In this document: one piece after another, positions 38,423 to 53,207 of the stretch | Position numbering within the stretch: position 1 is the stretch's first letter | Layout: each line of letters opens with the position of its first letter | Assembly: GCA_024734555.1 (NCBI GenBank) | Contig: JANPWX010000211.1 | Span: 1,042,315 to 1,106,314, forward strand | Source of the DNA: Trochalopteron elliotii | Taxonomy: Eukaryota > Chordata > Aves > Passeriformes > Leiothrichidae | Length of the DNA stretch: 64,000 nt | Reading direction: 5' to 3' | Position numbers and translations under genes: made by a program | The notes under the pieces: generated by a model | The model's database searches: none | What the model saw: only the letters and a program-made list of their open reading frames with translations | Told to the model about the DNA's origin: nothing

Positions 38423-41400
38423 CTGTGGGGACACATCAGGCAGGGGCACAACACACACACCCCCAACAGCTACAGCAAACATGGGCAGGGATGTACCCCT
38501 GCTGGGTAAAGCATTCAACAGATGCATGGAGATATTTTAAGATCAATCTTTTTCTCAGAGAACATTCTTGGTGAACCTAGTTCAAACTAACCTTGTGAAA
38601 TTATCACATCTCACTTCATGCTAGCCAGGTCCACAGGGAATAAAGGATTCCCTGCTGGCTTTCATGAGGAGTAATTCAAAAAGGCAGACTGACTGCCTGC
38701 AAGCTCTTCTAGTTCCTCACCAGGCTGTTCACATCCCTCCATAGCTGTGGCTTCCAGTAACTGCATTTCTCTACAGAAGGCACAGAAGCTTGGGCTGAGC
38801 AGAGCATTGTTTCTAGATGCCCTTGTAGTTTGGAGTGGCAAATGCAGCAAAACAAAGTGGATTCACCTCACAGCAAAACAGGAGCTGCTGCCCTCTGAGC
38901 AACCTGGGAGGTGTCCCTGCCCTGCCAGGGCCTCCCTCAGGGCCAGGGCTGCTTCTCCTAGGGAAGTGCCTCCACCAAAAGCCTTGTGACAGGTACCCTC
39001 CCCTGGGACAGGGCTGTGCATGAGGTGGGAGCAACCCTGGGGCTGTCACAGCATTTCCAGGTCAGGTGTAAATGACAGCGGGCAATAAAGCACTAATGAT
39101 TCTTGAAACAAAGACTGCAAATGAATTTGACAGCAAGGAAATTCATGGACAAAAGGAGTATATAAAAAGACTCTTCTGCTGAGTGGGTAAGTGCTGGCTG
39201 CAGAGATGAAGGCAGCAGCAGTCCTGGGAGAACTCATTCACTAATGGCCACTCCACAGCACAACGAAGGCTCTGGTGCAAATCAGTGCTGAGGGGTTTCT
39301 TGGCTAAACAGACAGCAAGGCAGAGCTCAGCAGTTTCCTCCTTAAAAAGCAGCTCTGCCCTGTCTCATTCCCTGTGTTCTGACCCTCCACAGTGCTGCCA
39401 GGCCAGGCTTTGCAAAGACTACGTGGAAGAAAAGGTGCTGAATTTAATGGAGTTTGAGGGCTCACTTTCTACATCTCCCACTTGGTTCTTAAATCTCTGC
39501 TTGCTTTATTAATAGCAGCACCTATTTTTGTCACACCTACAGAGTTTTTCTGTTCTAGAGCCTACAAAACCTACTGCAAAAAGCTGTTCCCTTGCCTCTA
39601 CCCCCCTGTTCTCTCCAGGCTTGTTCTCCCCTCACAGGCCAGTCTTTCAGACTGCAGTACCCCGGACAGCAGTGATGTGGGGTTTAAAAGGTACAACTGA
39701 CAGGATATTTTTATGCAGTTAAAAAGAAAGCAAAACAAAACCATAAGGGAAGGGGAGGGTTTCTGGAAGGCCCTTCCTGACACTGGGCTTGGAGGTCAGC
39801 CTGAGGATACCACTTAAGAAATGCCTCATCTGCAGTACCCAGCAGCCTGGCTCCTGAGTTCCCCCNGGGCAGTGGCAAAGGCAGAGTTACCTCCTGGAGA
39901 CAGCTCATCCCAACCTATGATGCTCTTGTTTTTACTACCAAAATAACCCTTCAAAATGTTAAGCAGGACAATGTAAGGCCTTTCAGAAGCAGATGAAAGA
40001 AGCTGGTTCAGAGATGCCCCAGTTTCCACACAGAAGAGCTGAAAGCTGCCCTCAGCTGAGCAGGCAGGCAGGGGGGAGAGGCACCAGGGAGGGCTCTTGC
40101 AGATTAACTCCCTCTGTGCAGTTTGTGATCTGATGTGTTGGACTACACAGACACTCTCCCCACAGCTACCTGGAGACTGCAATGAATGGGAGGAACAGAC
40201 TGAAAAACAAACATCAGCCTCTCCTTTCTAAGGTTCCTCACTTCTTAAGGGAAGAGCTGTTTCTCCAGGATAACATAGCCAAGACCCACAGGGTGGTGGC
40301 AGTGCTGAAGCCCCAAGGGGAGAGGCCCCTGGGCCCTGCCACCCTCTGGTGGCATCAGACCAGCTCTGCCCAGCCCAGCTGGCAGCAAACACCTCTTTCC
40401 CCTTTCCCTACCTTGGAGCAGCCCTTGTAGGAGCAGTTCAGTGCCAGGCCTGGGGGCATCATTCCTGCCCCAGACTAGGACACCCCAGCATCACTGAGGC
40501 ACCCGTGGGGACCCAGCCAGGTGGGGATTCACCTGAGCTCCACTGAGATGCAGGAACAGTGGCAGAGCCAGGAGCCTGCAGCCCCTCTCCTACCTGCTGC
40601 ACCCCCAGCCAACAGGGCCCCCTACAGATACTGACTTCTTTATTCCTGGCCACATTCAGCCTGATAACTGCCAAGACCAAATTGCTTTGGGGGGAGCTAC
40701 AATTCTAGCACACCTCCAGGAGAAATTAATCTACATTTATTTCTCCTTCATCCCAGGTGCTGAAAGACCCACAGCACCTCGATTCGCCATCAGCTCCCTG
40801 CATTGAAGGATCACTGTAATCAGTTTGCTGCTGCTCCTCCAGCAAATAAAGGGATGAGCAAGCTGAAAAATACCACATTTTCCTTCTCCTTCTGCACACA
40901 ATGGGCAGCAACTCTGACAAGCCACAAAGAACAGAAAAAAAAAGAAACAAAAAATCACATTACTAGAGGAAGTTTAAAGGCTCTCTGACATGAACTGCCA
41001 GGACAAGAAAGTCATGCTGGATATCAAGTGTTTCACAAAAACAGCTTTCTCCAGATACTTGTCATCACACAGAGTGCAGACAGCAGGGGTGAAGAGGAAG
41101 GAGAAGATCTCCTGACACTGAAGCAAGGCTGAGATGATGTTTAATGCTCTGCAAGTGAACCATATCCAAAAGGTGCCAGGTTGCTGTGGTGGTTAATGCA
41201 CTGCTGCTCCTGCCAGTGCTGACTCCAGAGAGGCCTTGGAGAGGCTTCACGAGGACACAGCAACTCAAAGGGCAAAAAAAATATACTCCCACTAAAAGGA
41301 AAGCTGTGTTTGAAGAATGGTAGGGAGGGGAAATAAGCCTTCAATGGTTTGCTGCTTGCTAGGGGAGCTCTGTCTTCTCTGCATGACCAAAGACACTGTG

Positions 41401-44400
41401 AGACATCCCACCACTGACTGCCAAAGGTGTGAGTTCCGCTCCCTACAGAACATTTCTGGCTTCAGGGAAAGTGCCCAAGCCTTGTGTTGTGAGAGAAGGT
41501 GGGAGAAGCAAAGCAGAGCTTGCTCTGGATGAAGTTATTAAACAAACTCCCAAATTCTGAGAGAGGAAAGAAAAAAAATCAACAGCAACCATTCTGATGA
41601 AGCAGCAACTTAGGCAGTAAGGTTAAAAATGCAGCCAGCCAAGTCAAGGGAAACAGTTAGCACAGTCCTGCAAAACACTGCATAAAAATCACCTGGAAAA
41701 ACCTAACTAAAGATGTGTGTGTCCATCTCCCAGCCCAGCAGATGGAAAGGCACCAGCCTTTATCACTGTGAATAAATGACAATTTAAAAGCAGCTATGTC
41801 AGCCAACCTTGGCTTGGGGCTGGAGGTGTCCCCAGCACTGAGAGCCCACGGATGGAGCAGTGCACAGCCTGCTCTAACAGCTCTTCACCCAGGATAACCA
41901 ACCTGCACCAGCCTGGAAAAATCCAAGAAGCTTGTTCCACAGGCTGCTGCCCTGCTCATGCCACTACACACCTCCCTTCCCACAGGACCCCCACTCCCTC
42001 CAGTAGGATTGTTTACAAACAGGGTAGTCTAAAACCCAGAAAATCCATCACAGCTGATCTCCAGCTCTTCTTGCCTAGGAATGCCTGGTTCCCCAGCAAG
42101 GGGAGAATCAGACTTGGCAGCAGGGTTTTCCTGAAGAGCAGTTCATGCCTTCAAGGTGTGCATTTCCAAAGGACAAAAATCAAAATACTGACACACAAAA
42201 ATGCTGTACATTCACCAGGTGTTTAACAATATTCTAGAGAATTCATTAAGCAGACATACTGCTTGCAACAAGCCATCCTATTAATTTTCTGCCTTGATCA
42301 AGCTTGAGGTTTTTTTGGCCAAGAGGAATGGGAAAGGTTGGGGTCAAAACCATCCCCGGGCAGGGGCTGGGACAGGTGTTTCAGCTGAATAAATGGGCTT
42401 TCCTCCTTTCCTTGTTTTAAACACAATATTCCAAGAGCTGGACATGTTTTACACAGAAATGAACATAAGGCCCTTCCTCCCCTCCATGGGCTGAGCAGAA
42501 GACAAACATTCATTTGCTTCTCCATGAAAGAACAGAAGGAAAAGCATCAGCAGTGGCAGAAGGGCAGCATGTCCATGGTGCAGGCCCTACAGATGTGCAT
42601 GTGGAGAGGATGCACAGACACATCCACAGCTCTGCAGAGCATCCCACTGCCACTGACACAATGATCCCTTCTTTGCTCCCTTTTCCTTGGCAGTGTCACT
42701 TTGCTGACCCTACAGAAAGGGCTGGGCCAGCTCCTTTTCCAGTGGACCATTTCAGAAGAGACAATGGGTAGAGCTCCTTATACTCTGCAACCCAAGGGGA
42801 AGCCACAGCTCTCTCCTCCCCTGCATGGGCAGTGGGGGAAAAAGCACCCACCTGTCACAAAGAGCACCTGCACATCCTGGGGTTTGGCCTGGCATTGTGC
42901 TGCTAATCCTTCATTCCACTGGGAAGAGTCAGAGGCAGCTCCAGGCACAAGGCTGAGCTCCCAGACATGCTGACTGTGCTGCAGTGTGCAGGCATGATTG
43001 CTTTCAGACACTCAACCCAGTGCTTGGCAGCAGACAGGATATTGGAATATAAAAAGGAATTTCTTTCCTCAGATAAAACAGGCTCTTCACTATGGCTCAG
43101 TGCCCTGCCAGCTTATGGGGCAGCACAGGAACAGAGCACAGGCAGCAAACACCCAGATGGGAAAGGATGGAGGGATGGTACAGACCATGGGGTAGAGGAG
43201 GCCTGAAAGTAGCCTGAGGGGTGGGGAAAAGTCCTAATTCAGTCTGTGGATTTGCTCTGGAATTTCAGGTCTTGCTGAGGACATGATGAGAATGGCTGAT
43301 GTCCTGTTACTCCTGTTTGGTACTGAATGGTTAAGGAACAGTTCTCCTACAAGGGGGTGGTGGACAGAAGCCTGGCTGGCTTCCCAGTGTCTGGTCCAAG
43401 GTCTGGAAATCAAGTTTACAGTGAGTCAGAGCAGGGACCTGTGGCTGAGCCAATCTCCCCAACTTCGGAGCACAGAGCCTTTGGACACAGCACTGGAGGA
43501 ACTCTTCACAAGAACCATACCTGCTGAGATGCTGCCTTTGGAATTTCTCATTAATACAGGAGAAGGTTATAAAAATAGAAATGTGACATTATTGCTCCTT
43601 CATCACCCATGTCTTGCTGAAGATGCCAGAAGTGAGAAAATTAAAGGTGTTGTGTCACACCTCAATCCCTTCCTGCTCACGGCCCTTTTCTGCTTCTTCA
43701 GCTCTGGAAGAACTCTGAGTCCTCCACAAATCCTTTTTCCTGCATTTCTGAAACACATGGGTTTGGAATCTTTCATTTTAGGTGTAGCAAGGCCTGACAA
43801 ACTGAGGACAGAGATTGGCAAGTGTCTAAATATACACACCCAACAGGAAAAGAAGCGTGGGGTGTGACTAAAAATAGTGGATGTGATTTTGATGACTGAC
43901 AAGTGAGAAGAGAAATGCAATGCAAAGGGATGCAGTTTGGAGAGCAGTGCCATCTAAAATATGTTATAGCTCTCTGGGACTGTTCAAGGGAGCAGCAGCC
44001 TGAGCTCTCAGTGTTTGATGCACTGACATAACTGCAGACACTGCCATGGCCTCTTCAAAGGATGCAGGCTCCAAACTTAAGAAACCCTCATCAGAACAAT
44101 GTAACTTACCTCACTGTTCACTCATTTCTGGTAGCCAAAGGCCAGTATGGACTATGGGAAAAGAAAGAAATCAGTTCAAGGTCCCTACCTCCAGCACATC
44201 AAGCCCCATATTCACAGCAGAATCAGCTACTGCTTTACAAAACATAATGCCTTGCAATGGTGGCACCTTCACTGACCTCAAGTGCAGAAACCCCAGAGCT
44301 GATTGCTGGAAAAGGGCAGTGCTGCCACTTAGAGCAGGTGTAAGCTGGGAGGGACTGACCTCTCCTCTGATGGGATGGTTTAGCTTTGAGTGTCCCATGC

Positions 44401-47400
44401 CTGTACCAAGAGCCTGCTCTTTCTGCCCATGAAGCAAAGCCCCCTCATCCACCCACCCCACTGCCAGCACCCCCCATACCCACAGTGCTGGGCACTGCTG
44501 GCACTCACTGCTGCTGCCCTGCTCCAGGAAAAGCACTGGACAGTTTGTGGGATAAGCTGTAAGGTGAAGAAATCCAGAGCTGCCTCCCAAAGAGAACCAT
44601 GTGTGTGTACTCAGGAGCTGCAGCACAGGGGAGCTCAGTGGTGGAGAGTCCCCAGAGCAACCTGGGAGGGCAGAAAGGCTCCAGGCTGGAGCACCTGCCA
44701 AGCTCTAAGGGAGGTGAGAGACCACACACAGGAAAAAAGCAGACAAAGGAAAACAAGAAGAGGGAGAGGAACAGAGACAGAAAATATCACAGCAAAGGCA
44801 TCCTGGCACCCATCAAAGCACCCCCAACATTTCAAAGAAGGCTCCTGTGCCAGATGAACAAAAAATGAGTCCTGTCCTCCAGAACAGTTATGCTTGGAGA
44901 GAGGAGAGGAAGCAAAATGAGAACACCAGGTGAGCCCATGGGGGAAGACTGCCTGAGGAACTGCTCTGGCTGAGAGAGGTCAGAGCTCTGCACTAGCAAA
45001 GAGAGGTGTCTCAAGGATCCCAGGCTTCCAGGGAAGTCCTTCCAGGCTGAAGGGCATTTCTGATCCTCTAGGTCAGAAAAGGAAACATGTGCATGCAGAC
45101 AGAGAGGAAAACACACACACATATATAAATATAAATATATATGGCACACAGTTTCCAAGGCAACCAAAGTCTCTGCTCACAGTCCCTGAGCAGTGCTTGC
45201 ACTGGCCACCCAACAGCATTTCCACAGAGAACACAACTGATGACTTTTGGACACAAAGATGCCTGAAAGCAAAAAAAACCCCAAAGCAAGCCTGTAATTA
45301 AGAGACTATCACAGCTGAAGGCAAAGAAGTTGCAATAAATGAATCTAATCACACCTTTGAGTGACACCACAGCACGTGACTAGCAACAAAGCCACCTGCC
45401 TCAGGAGTCACTTCACAGTGCTGGAAATTAGAATATCAAAAACAACCACTGGCTAATTAAAACCCCCAGCTTTGTTGCTATATGACAAAGACAGCAGGAT
45501 GTTAAAAATGCAGCCTAGCATGTGGGAGCTCCTCAGCACTCAGTGATCATATTTTCCTTCTCCCTCATCAGCAAGAGAGATATAAAACCCCCTCTTTTCT
45601 CCTTTTTTCGTCCCTTTCTGGAACTAAGGGGCTGTTTCTCCTCCCTCTTGGCACAGGGGTGAGAAATTAATTTCCATATTTTTTTTATTTTGTTTTTTTG
45701 GCAGAGGCACAACAACGTCCAGCTGGAATGATTCCAGCCTCCCTCTCCTTTTTCCCAGGAGTACAACCATTCAGAGCATTAGCAGAGCCAACAAAGCCCC
45801 TGCTAAAAACAAGGCTGTTCTTACCATGCTCACAGCTGAAGCCCTGAGCATCATGTTGAACAGAGAAGGAGGCAGAGAGAAAATAAACAGCTGTGACAAA
45901 GTGGCAAAAAATATCCCAGCCTGGGCATTTAACAGCCTGACTGCCAAAATACTGATTCTGATAAACACAGCCTGATTTCCAGGGGGAAAATCATTCCTTG
46001 CCACAGAGCAGCTCCAACAGCACAACTAAAAGGCTCTGCAGCACCTGGGCAGACCTCACCTGGGAGAGGGAAGGAGCCAGCACAGCCATGCCAAGGCCAT
46101 GGGTTGTTTAAGGCTTTTTTTACAAAAGACTCCTGAGGTGGGAGGTGGCATTAGAAGAATGAGACTCTACTCCAGGAGAAGAATTGAGGTTAAGCTTTGG
46201 CACTGGGTCTCAAAGCCTCTCTAGAGCAATGAAAGGCAAAAGGCAGCTCAGGCAAGAGTGAGGCAGAGCAGCTGCTCTGGGAATAGGGGAAGCTCCTAAA
46301 CTGAGGGGTTGGCAAATTTAAAGAGAGCCTTGACTCAAAGGTAAAGACATATGCAGGTGGGCAGACACCTGACTCCTTAAAAGACCTCTCACAAGTGCCA
46401 AAAATATTCAAGAACACTGCGAAACTGAGGTAAGGAACTGCCAGCAACTTTCAGCTTGCTCTTGGTGTAGCTGAGTCTTCCCTCTCCCAGCTGAAGGGAA
46501 GAGGAGTTGCTACCAAAACCAGTCTGTTTGCTCCCACCATCATGCAGGGCTTGGAAGAAGCAAGCCATGAGCCTGGGTCCCACCAAAGTGCTGAGCTGTC
46601 CCTCAGGACACTCTTCCCAGACTGCAAAACTGCTCCCATGGAAAACATACCCACCCACCAACACAGGCAACTGGCCTTGGGCACAAGCCACCAGAGACAG
46701 AGGCTGATTTTGCAAGAGGTGTGAAGGACTGAGTGCTGTGGCAACACATCTGAAAGCAGAAAATGTGACAGGGAAAAGATACATCAAAAGGTTTCACACG
46801 ATTTCACCTGAAGTTTTTCACCTCTAGTGATGCCTTTGGATGCTGATGAAGCACCAGAGCAGAGCTGGGCCCAAACTCACCTGGACACTCCCACTGGGCT
46901 CTCACACTGCTCTCCCCAGAAAGCTCCATGTCTGGAGAGCTTTTGGGTGTGCACAATCTGAAGTCACAGCACCCACCTTGGAGCTTGCACAGTAAAGGCA
47001 GGCAGAGATGGTCAAATCAGCCATTCTGGGTCTCACCAAGAGCAAGCCAAGCACTGCTGATCTGCCTATGGCCAGTGAAGCCACTGTCCCTCCTCACTCT
47101 TCCTCTAGGTGTGACTGGCTCCCAAAAACCTGGAAGAAAGGACACAGCCATGCCCAGGATGCCCAAGAACACCCAAGGTCCTGCCTTGTGCTGGTTCTGC
47201 AGACAAGAGGGGCAGTCACAGCCAGGAACTTGCACTGATCACTCTCAGCAGAGGGGCAGAGTCCAGCATCTCCTGGAGGGCAAGTTCAGTCATCTTCAAG
47301 GAACCAGACTTCAGGTCACAGCATTTGCTTCTTCCCTGAAAATCAGGACTGGCACAGTGTCACACCATAAAATGAAGTCACTGCTCACTTCTGGAACACT

Positions 47401-50400
47401 GACAGCTATTTTCTCCCAGCAACAGCACAGAGAAACTCTAACAGACAATCCTACACTTGAAAATTCACCACAAAGAGAAGGTGTCTAGTTTAACAGCAAG
47501 AGAGAGGAGGCAAATTTACCCTTCTCTTTGTTGTTCAAACTGACTTCAAAGGTAGGGCATGGCACCAAGGAAGACAACTCTGAAAAGCAAGTGCAGAGAG
47601 ATGAGTGAAAAAACCCAGCACCCTCACACTGTCCTCCCTCAAATGGTAACACAGGCACTAAAAAAAAAAAACCCAAACATTCCTAGGTTCTCACACATCA
47701 CTTGGGAAAGAAATACATGTCTACAAGTGAAGATGCCCTTTCCATCTCCTGTAAACCTTGTAATGAGCAAAAGCATTTGGTAGCACAAAATCAGGAACTG
47801 CAGAGTGGCACACAGGGACACCTCATCCTCCATCTCTCCAGACCTGACTGCAGTGCTCTGCTGGATGCAGCTCCCTTCCTCTGGGCTTCTGTCTCATACT
47901 TACTTTTGGTTCATTTGTGCCCTTTGAAACTCTTCTTTTTAAAGGTATTTCTTGGTTTTCTGTGTTTTGCCAAAACAAAAATCTCACCAGAACCGCTGTG
48001 CCCAAAGCAGGTAAACACAACAGGCTCTTCCCAGGTGAAAAGCTGCTCCTGCAAAGCTGGGCTGGCTCCAGCTCTCCTCCAGCTTTGGGAGAACACACAC
48101 CTCTAGACAGATATTTCCAGCTCCTCTGTCTCCAGCTCTTCAGTCTACATCTCTTTGGTGAAAGACAGTGACATGTTTCAAAATTCGGTTCCATTTATAA
48201 TGTTTCTGCTTGGAAACTCTCTGTCCTAATCCCTCTGCCAGTTTTAGCCAGATCCTTTGTCATGATCAGATGGAATATCAAATATTCATGTCTGGAGCCC
48301 AATAAGACACTGAAGTCTAGTATTTCATTAGAGCAGATCCTGCTCTAATGATTTTTTTTTTCCAATTCAGATCTTTTCTTCTGCTTCCAAGGCATCCCCA
48401 AACCACAGAGAACCAAACCCAAATGACAGTGCTTCTCTTTAAGCTGACAACTCCATACAGGCCACAAAAAGAAGTCATCACTTCAGCCCACGTGGTTATA
48501 AGAGGGTTGGGCAAAGACCAGGAATAACCCTCTGTTACAGGAGGCTGCTTCTTAAAATTGTGATCTACCATATTCAGCTCCCTGAGCCTGAACATGGTGA
48601 GAGCCCCACAGCTCCAGAGCCTCAAACCTGGACTCAAGCCTGCAAACATATCAATGAGCACGATCAATCCACACTGCTGCCAGCAAGCTTTCCCTTCCTC
48701 TCTGAATTTACAGCTTGCTTTGTGAAAAAGCCTCTTTAAAAGACTCTTCCTCACATCCCCTTCCCTCGCCATCTGTCTCCCACCTCACAACATTCTGCAA
48801 AGAAGTCGCTCACAAAACCCAACGCTGTGCTGGCACGGCAGAGTGCACAGGCTGGTGTGACTCTGCCTGAAGTGCCCAAAGAGCCCCTGCTCCTCCATCC
48901 TCCACCGGCCCCTTGAGCTGAACCCAGCTCTGGAGAGACCCCTAGGAGAGCCAGAAGGGGCACTGCTGTCCTGCTGCCACCATGAAGGGCTGATCCTCTT
49001 GGGCTTGCTCAGGCAAAGGCAAAGCATTCCCAGCTCAGCATGCCATCAGGAAAGGCAGGAGGGCAGGCACACAGCACCAGCCCCAGCAGTGAGCCACTAT
49101 CTGCCTGCTTAAGAGCTCCACATCCACAGCAGATGTGCTCCTCAGTGGGGAGGTGTGCAGTCACAGGGAACAGAGCTCCCTGGGCAGCAGAGGGGCCCTC
49201 AGGGATTGTGCTCTTCACCTGTCTCCAGGCTTTGCCCCACTATTTCTGCCAAACAGGGGAACCCTGCTGGGTGTGGGAGCTGTGGCAACAAGGAGGAGGC
49301 TGAGGCAGCTCAGCCAGCAGCCAGGAGCTGAGGAACCCACCAGACAGAGCTCCTGAGGTGCAGCTACAGAGAGACCACACAGACACAGCAGGGTTGGATG
49401 GATCCAGTGCCAGGCAGCAAGCAGCTCCTTGTGGGAAACTTCTCCACACAACCAGGAAGGGTGTGATCCAAGGACCACTGAGTCTTGTCAAGACTTTGGG
49501 AATGCAGATGGGATGAAAGGCACAAAATCCAAGTGTGGTATTACTGCAACCAACCAAGAGCAAAGCATCAGTCACACCCTGCAGACACCACTGTGTGCAC
49601 CCTGGAAAGCCCCTGCCAGCCCCGGGCCTGGGAGGCACTGCCAAGGTGTTTCCAGCAGAGGCTCACCAGGCCTGTGGGTATGGAGAGAGCTCTCCCAGTC
49701 CTGCCTGGCCCATAAAGCCCTTCTCTCCCACCAGCCAGAGCAAACACTGCCCTGCCTCCCATGCTCATCCTTCCAGAGACAAACAGGACTGCATGAGCTG
49801 TTTCCCTTCCCAGGGTCAGGACAACAGGTCTCTGTGAAAGCAGCCCCTGGATCACTCAGATGTGTCCCCACTGCCTGCAAACCCAGACACCAGCCTGTGC
49901 TGCAGTGTGGGCTGTAAGCACAATTCCCCAGCCAGCAGCACCAAGTGCTGGGCACAGCCCTCGGCCAGGGACAGCCAAAGTCCACTCTGGACAGAGAGAG
50001 GGCTGAGAGGTGCCTCTGCCCTCCAGTACTTTCATCTACACCAGCTGAGGCAGAAGATTTTAGTGAAACCCTTTCTCCTCTGGCTTTTGTGCTGTCTCTG
50101 CCAAATAATGAGCAATTATTAGTGGGGTGCACAAGGATCAAAAAAAAAAAAAAACCCAAAAACCCAACCCACGTTTTGGCTAGAGAGCTCCAGCCACCAG
50201 TTTTATTTGGTTCCTGTGGATTTCAACATCCCTCACAATCACAAGGAGCATATTTCCCAGAGCAGTTAAAGATGCAGCCTATGTATTTGTTTCCATTTCA
50301 GACTGCAAACATGAAGTTCAATTAAAACTCACTGAACACTATTTTGCATCTGAAAAAATATTTTCCAATGAACACAACAGATTATTTTACTGGCTGCATA

Positions 50401-52875
50401 ACCTCAAGCTGCCTCCTGCTCAAGGCTGCTACATCCCCACAGCTCCTACTAATGACGAGACTGTTTCTTCTACAAGCTGTAAAAGTCTTGCAACAGTCTC
50501 AAAATTATGTGGATTCTTCTGACAGGAGTTTAAATTGCATATTCTCCCCGATTCAAGCCAAGCTGTGCAGGGGAGAAACAAGGCTCAGCACATGCAAGCC
50601 TGCTGTCACGACTCCTCACCTACCCCTTTTCAGGACACATTAGCATCACAGACACCTTCCTGCCTGCTGCATCTTTGCATTCACCCAGCACCTGCCAAAA
50701 TTCCCAGGCTGCGGAAGCTGCCGCTGAATCATTCCCCAGCTCTGGCTCCTATCACTGGCATTGAAGTTGTGAGATCAAAGAGGAAAGGAATGCAGAGCAT
50801 CTTGTTTGCATGTCACCAATGCCATTTTGCTGCGAGGCAGCCAGAGAAAGACACACACAGACAGAAATTATTGGCAGCAGGAGTGGGAGTATGGCAAGAG
50901 AGCCTGGCTATGGAAAGACCAACACCACAAGCTGGGTGTTTTACAAAGGTAAAGGTCCAGCTAAGCCCAAGCACACCAAAGAATCCACTGGCATAGTCTG
51001 AAAAACACCATCAGGAAAAGACCACCTGATGTCAGTGGATGTGCTGCTCCCTAGATGTCCTCATGCTTCACTGGAACCCCCTCCTGCCCTTAGCTCATGG
51101 GTCTCATGGTGATGTTCTTACATGTTTGTCTGCTAGAATCAAGAGACTGTTGAAGAATCTTTGTTCTAAATTCATGTTTTTAAATTCCTTTGTAGATCAC
51201 AAAGGTGGGCTTAAAGGAACACCACCATGCCTCCCAGTAGTCAGAGAAAGGCCCAAGGCAACATAAAAACACAAAATTTATTATTTGCTACCTAAGCCAA
51301 TTTTATACATCTGGCAGGACCTGAATCAGAATAATTTTGATTGCTGGGATCTGGCAGCACTAATGATAAAAATAAGCTTCTGTTACTTCATTACTTTTTA
51401 AACTCCTTTTCTCACAGTGCTCATGAGAAATAGATGGATCCTGCCTGAACTCATGCAGGATCAACAGAAGAACTGAGTTTCTGGCTGTGGAAAGCTGGTT
51501 TAATGGCAGGATGGGCTGGAAGCCCAGTGTGATAGTCAGCTTCCAGGGTTGAACATCAGAGGCAGGAAGAAAACCAGCACCTTAGTTTGTAATTCGGAAA
51601 TACAGTCAGGAAATCACCAAGAGATCACAGTTGGCCACGTTCCCCCAGGTCTCTGCAGAGCTCCTTGGTGTGAGATTGACAGGTGCAATCATGACAGACT
51701 GAGCACAGCCAGACCTGGCAGCACAGCCAAGAGCTGCCAGCACATTGTGTGTGATGGGAGAGATCATCATAGTGTGACTCCCTGAACTCTGCAGAACAGA
51801 GCAGTCTCCTGAAGCCCCTGCTGCAAAGCACTTCTCCAGGGCAATTCCCACTTGTTTGGTGAGGTAGATGAGGAGAAATACTCTGCAGTGCTTCAGGAAC
51901 AGAGCAAAACCACAGCTCCCATATTGTTTTTGGAGTCAGAGAGATACAAGGGTTCAGTAAACAATCAGACCATATGCACAGCCAAGGGACTTGTGAGGAA
52001 TACAGACATGCCATTTAGGATTTCTCCTCTAAAATGGAAGTGCTGTAACAATGCAGAGTCGATGCTGTGGGTCAGGCCCAGCTCAGACAACACCCTCCCA
52101 CTGGCCAGTGTGGAATTCACCCAGCAGGTCCACCCTCGCAGCAGGGCTGGCAAGTGGGCTCTCCAGCACCAGAGACTTCAGAAACTCCTGCCAAACACAG
52201 CAGTGCCTGTTTCAGTGTCCGTACTGGAGAGGGGCACTGGCCGCACCACCCCTGGTACGTGCCCAGCACTGCCCGGCAGCGCCCGGGCACGGCTCACACA
52301 GTCCGGGAGCGACCCACACAACTCTGCCCACCCCAGCGCCTGGTCTGTGTCTGCTGTGGATGTTCCAGTCACTCGTTCCCCTTGTGCCTGAGGGGATCCC
52401 AGCCCCTGCAGGCATGAGCACTTGTTCCCCTCTCCTACCCATCACCCGAAGCCAGCAGAGCAACTCCACATCAACTCCCATCTGAAAAGCATCTAGAGCT
52501 GTGTGCTCTTAGCGCCTTGCTTCTCATCCTGCTCCAGCACCATCTGTTTTCCTCCTCTTGCCTCTTCCCCATGCCAACCCGAAGCCTTCAGAGATGTTCG
52601 GATTTGAAATTCATCCATGTATGACCAATCCGAAATTACATTCCCGCAGGCTAAACCACCCGAAGGGATGAGTCCTGCTGCCGCCGTGTGCGCTGGACAT
52701 TCACTCCCGTGCCCGGGGACGGCCGCTCGCGCCACGGCGCCGCTGCCCTGCCCCATCCCCTCCCCGCTTCTCTAAACTTCGGGCGCCCACCGAGCCCCCG
52801 GAGCCGCCGCTAAAGCCGGACACTTCTGCCGGTGCCCGTCCGAAGCCGCTCCGCACCACCCGCACCCCTCGTCTC
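38423..52875 (-). other. ITM2C: ITM2C 5' introns (introns 1-2), exon 2 not located
   Basis: About 14.4 kb between exon 3 and the CpG-rich block expected to hold exon 1. In relatives, a roughly 140-bp exon coding for the transmembrane segment lies here. I searched the - strand for a VYIYRYFF-like coding pattern and did not find one. A single N is at 39867 and an AC/AT microsatellite at 45111-45142. The longest open frame (43283-43867, + strand, 194 codons) resembles nothing I know. Otherwise I see nothing notable. Confidence 0.55.
45111..45142. repeat. (AC)n/(AT)n microsatellite
   Basis: (AC)5 runs directly into an AT-rich alternating tract. It produces an artefactual IYIYIYI open frame on the - strand. 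Confidence 0.9.
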
Positions 52876-53199
52876 NNNNNNNNNNNNNNNNNNNNNNNNN
52901 NNNNNNNNNNNNNNNNNNNNNNNNNNNNNNNNNNNNNNNNNNNNNNNNNNNNNNNNNNNNNNNNNNNNNNNNNNNNNNNNNNNNNNNNNNNNNNNNNNNN
53001 NNNNNNNNNNNNNNNNNNNNNNNNNNNNNNNNNNNNNNNNNNNNNNNNNNNNNNNNNNNNNNNNNNNNNNNNNNNNNNNNNNNNNNNNNNNNNNNNNNNN
53101 NNNNNNNNNNNNNNNNNNNNNNNNNNNNNNNNNNNNNNNNNNNNNNNNNNNNNNNNNNNNNNNNNNNNNNNNNNNNNNNNNNNNNNNNNNNNNNNNNNN
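52876..53199. other. Assembly gap (324 N)
   Basis: An unbroken run of Ns inside the CpG-rich block. Open frames drawn through it are meaningless. Confidence 0.98.
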
Positions 53200-53207
53200 C
53201 TCATGAG

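Noticed and set aside
43283..43867. 194-codon + strand open frame inside the ITM2C intron
   Set aside because: No recognisable family or codon bias by eye, and no splice sites. It could be part of a non-coding transcript, but nothing supports a protein.
45068..45370. - strand frame with an IYIYIYI hydrophobic run, considered as the missing ITM2C transmembrane exon
   Set aside because: The run is translation of the AC/AT microsatellite at 45111-45142 and does not match the conserved YRYFF region.
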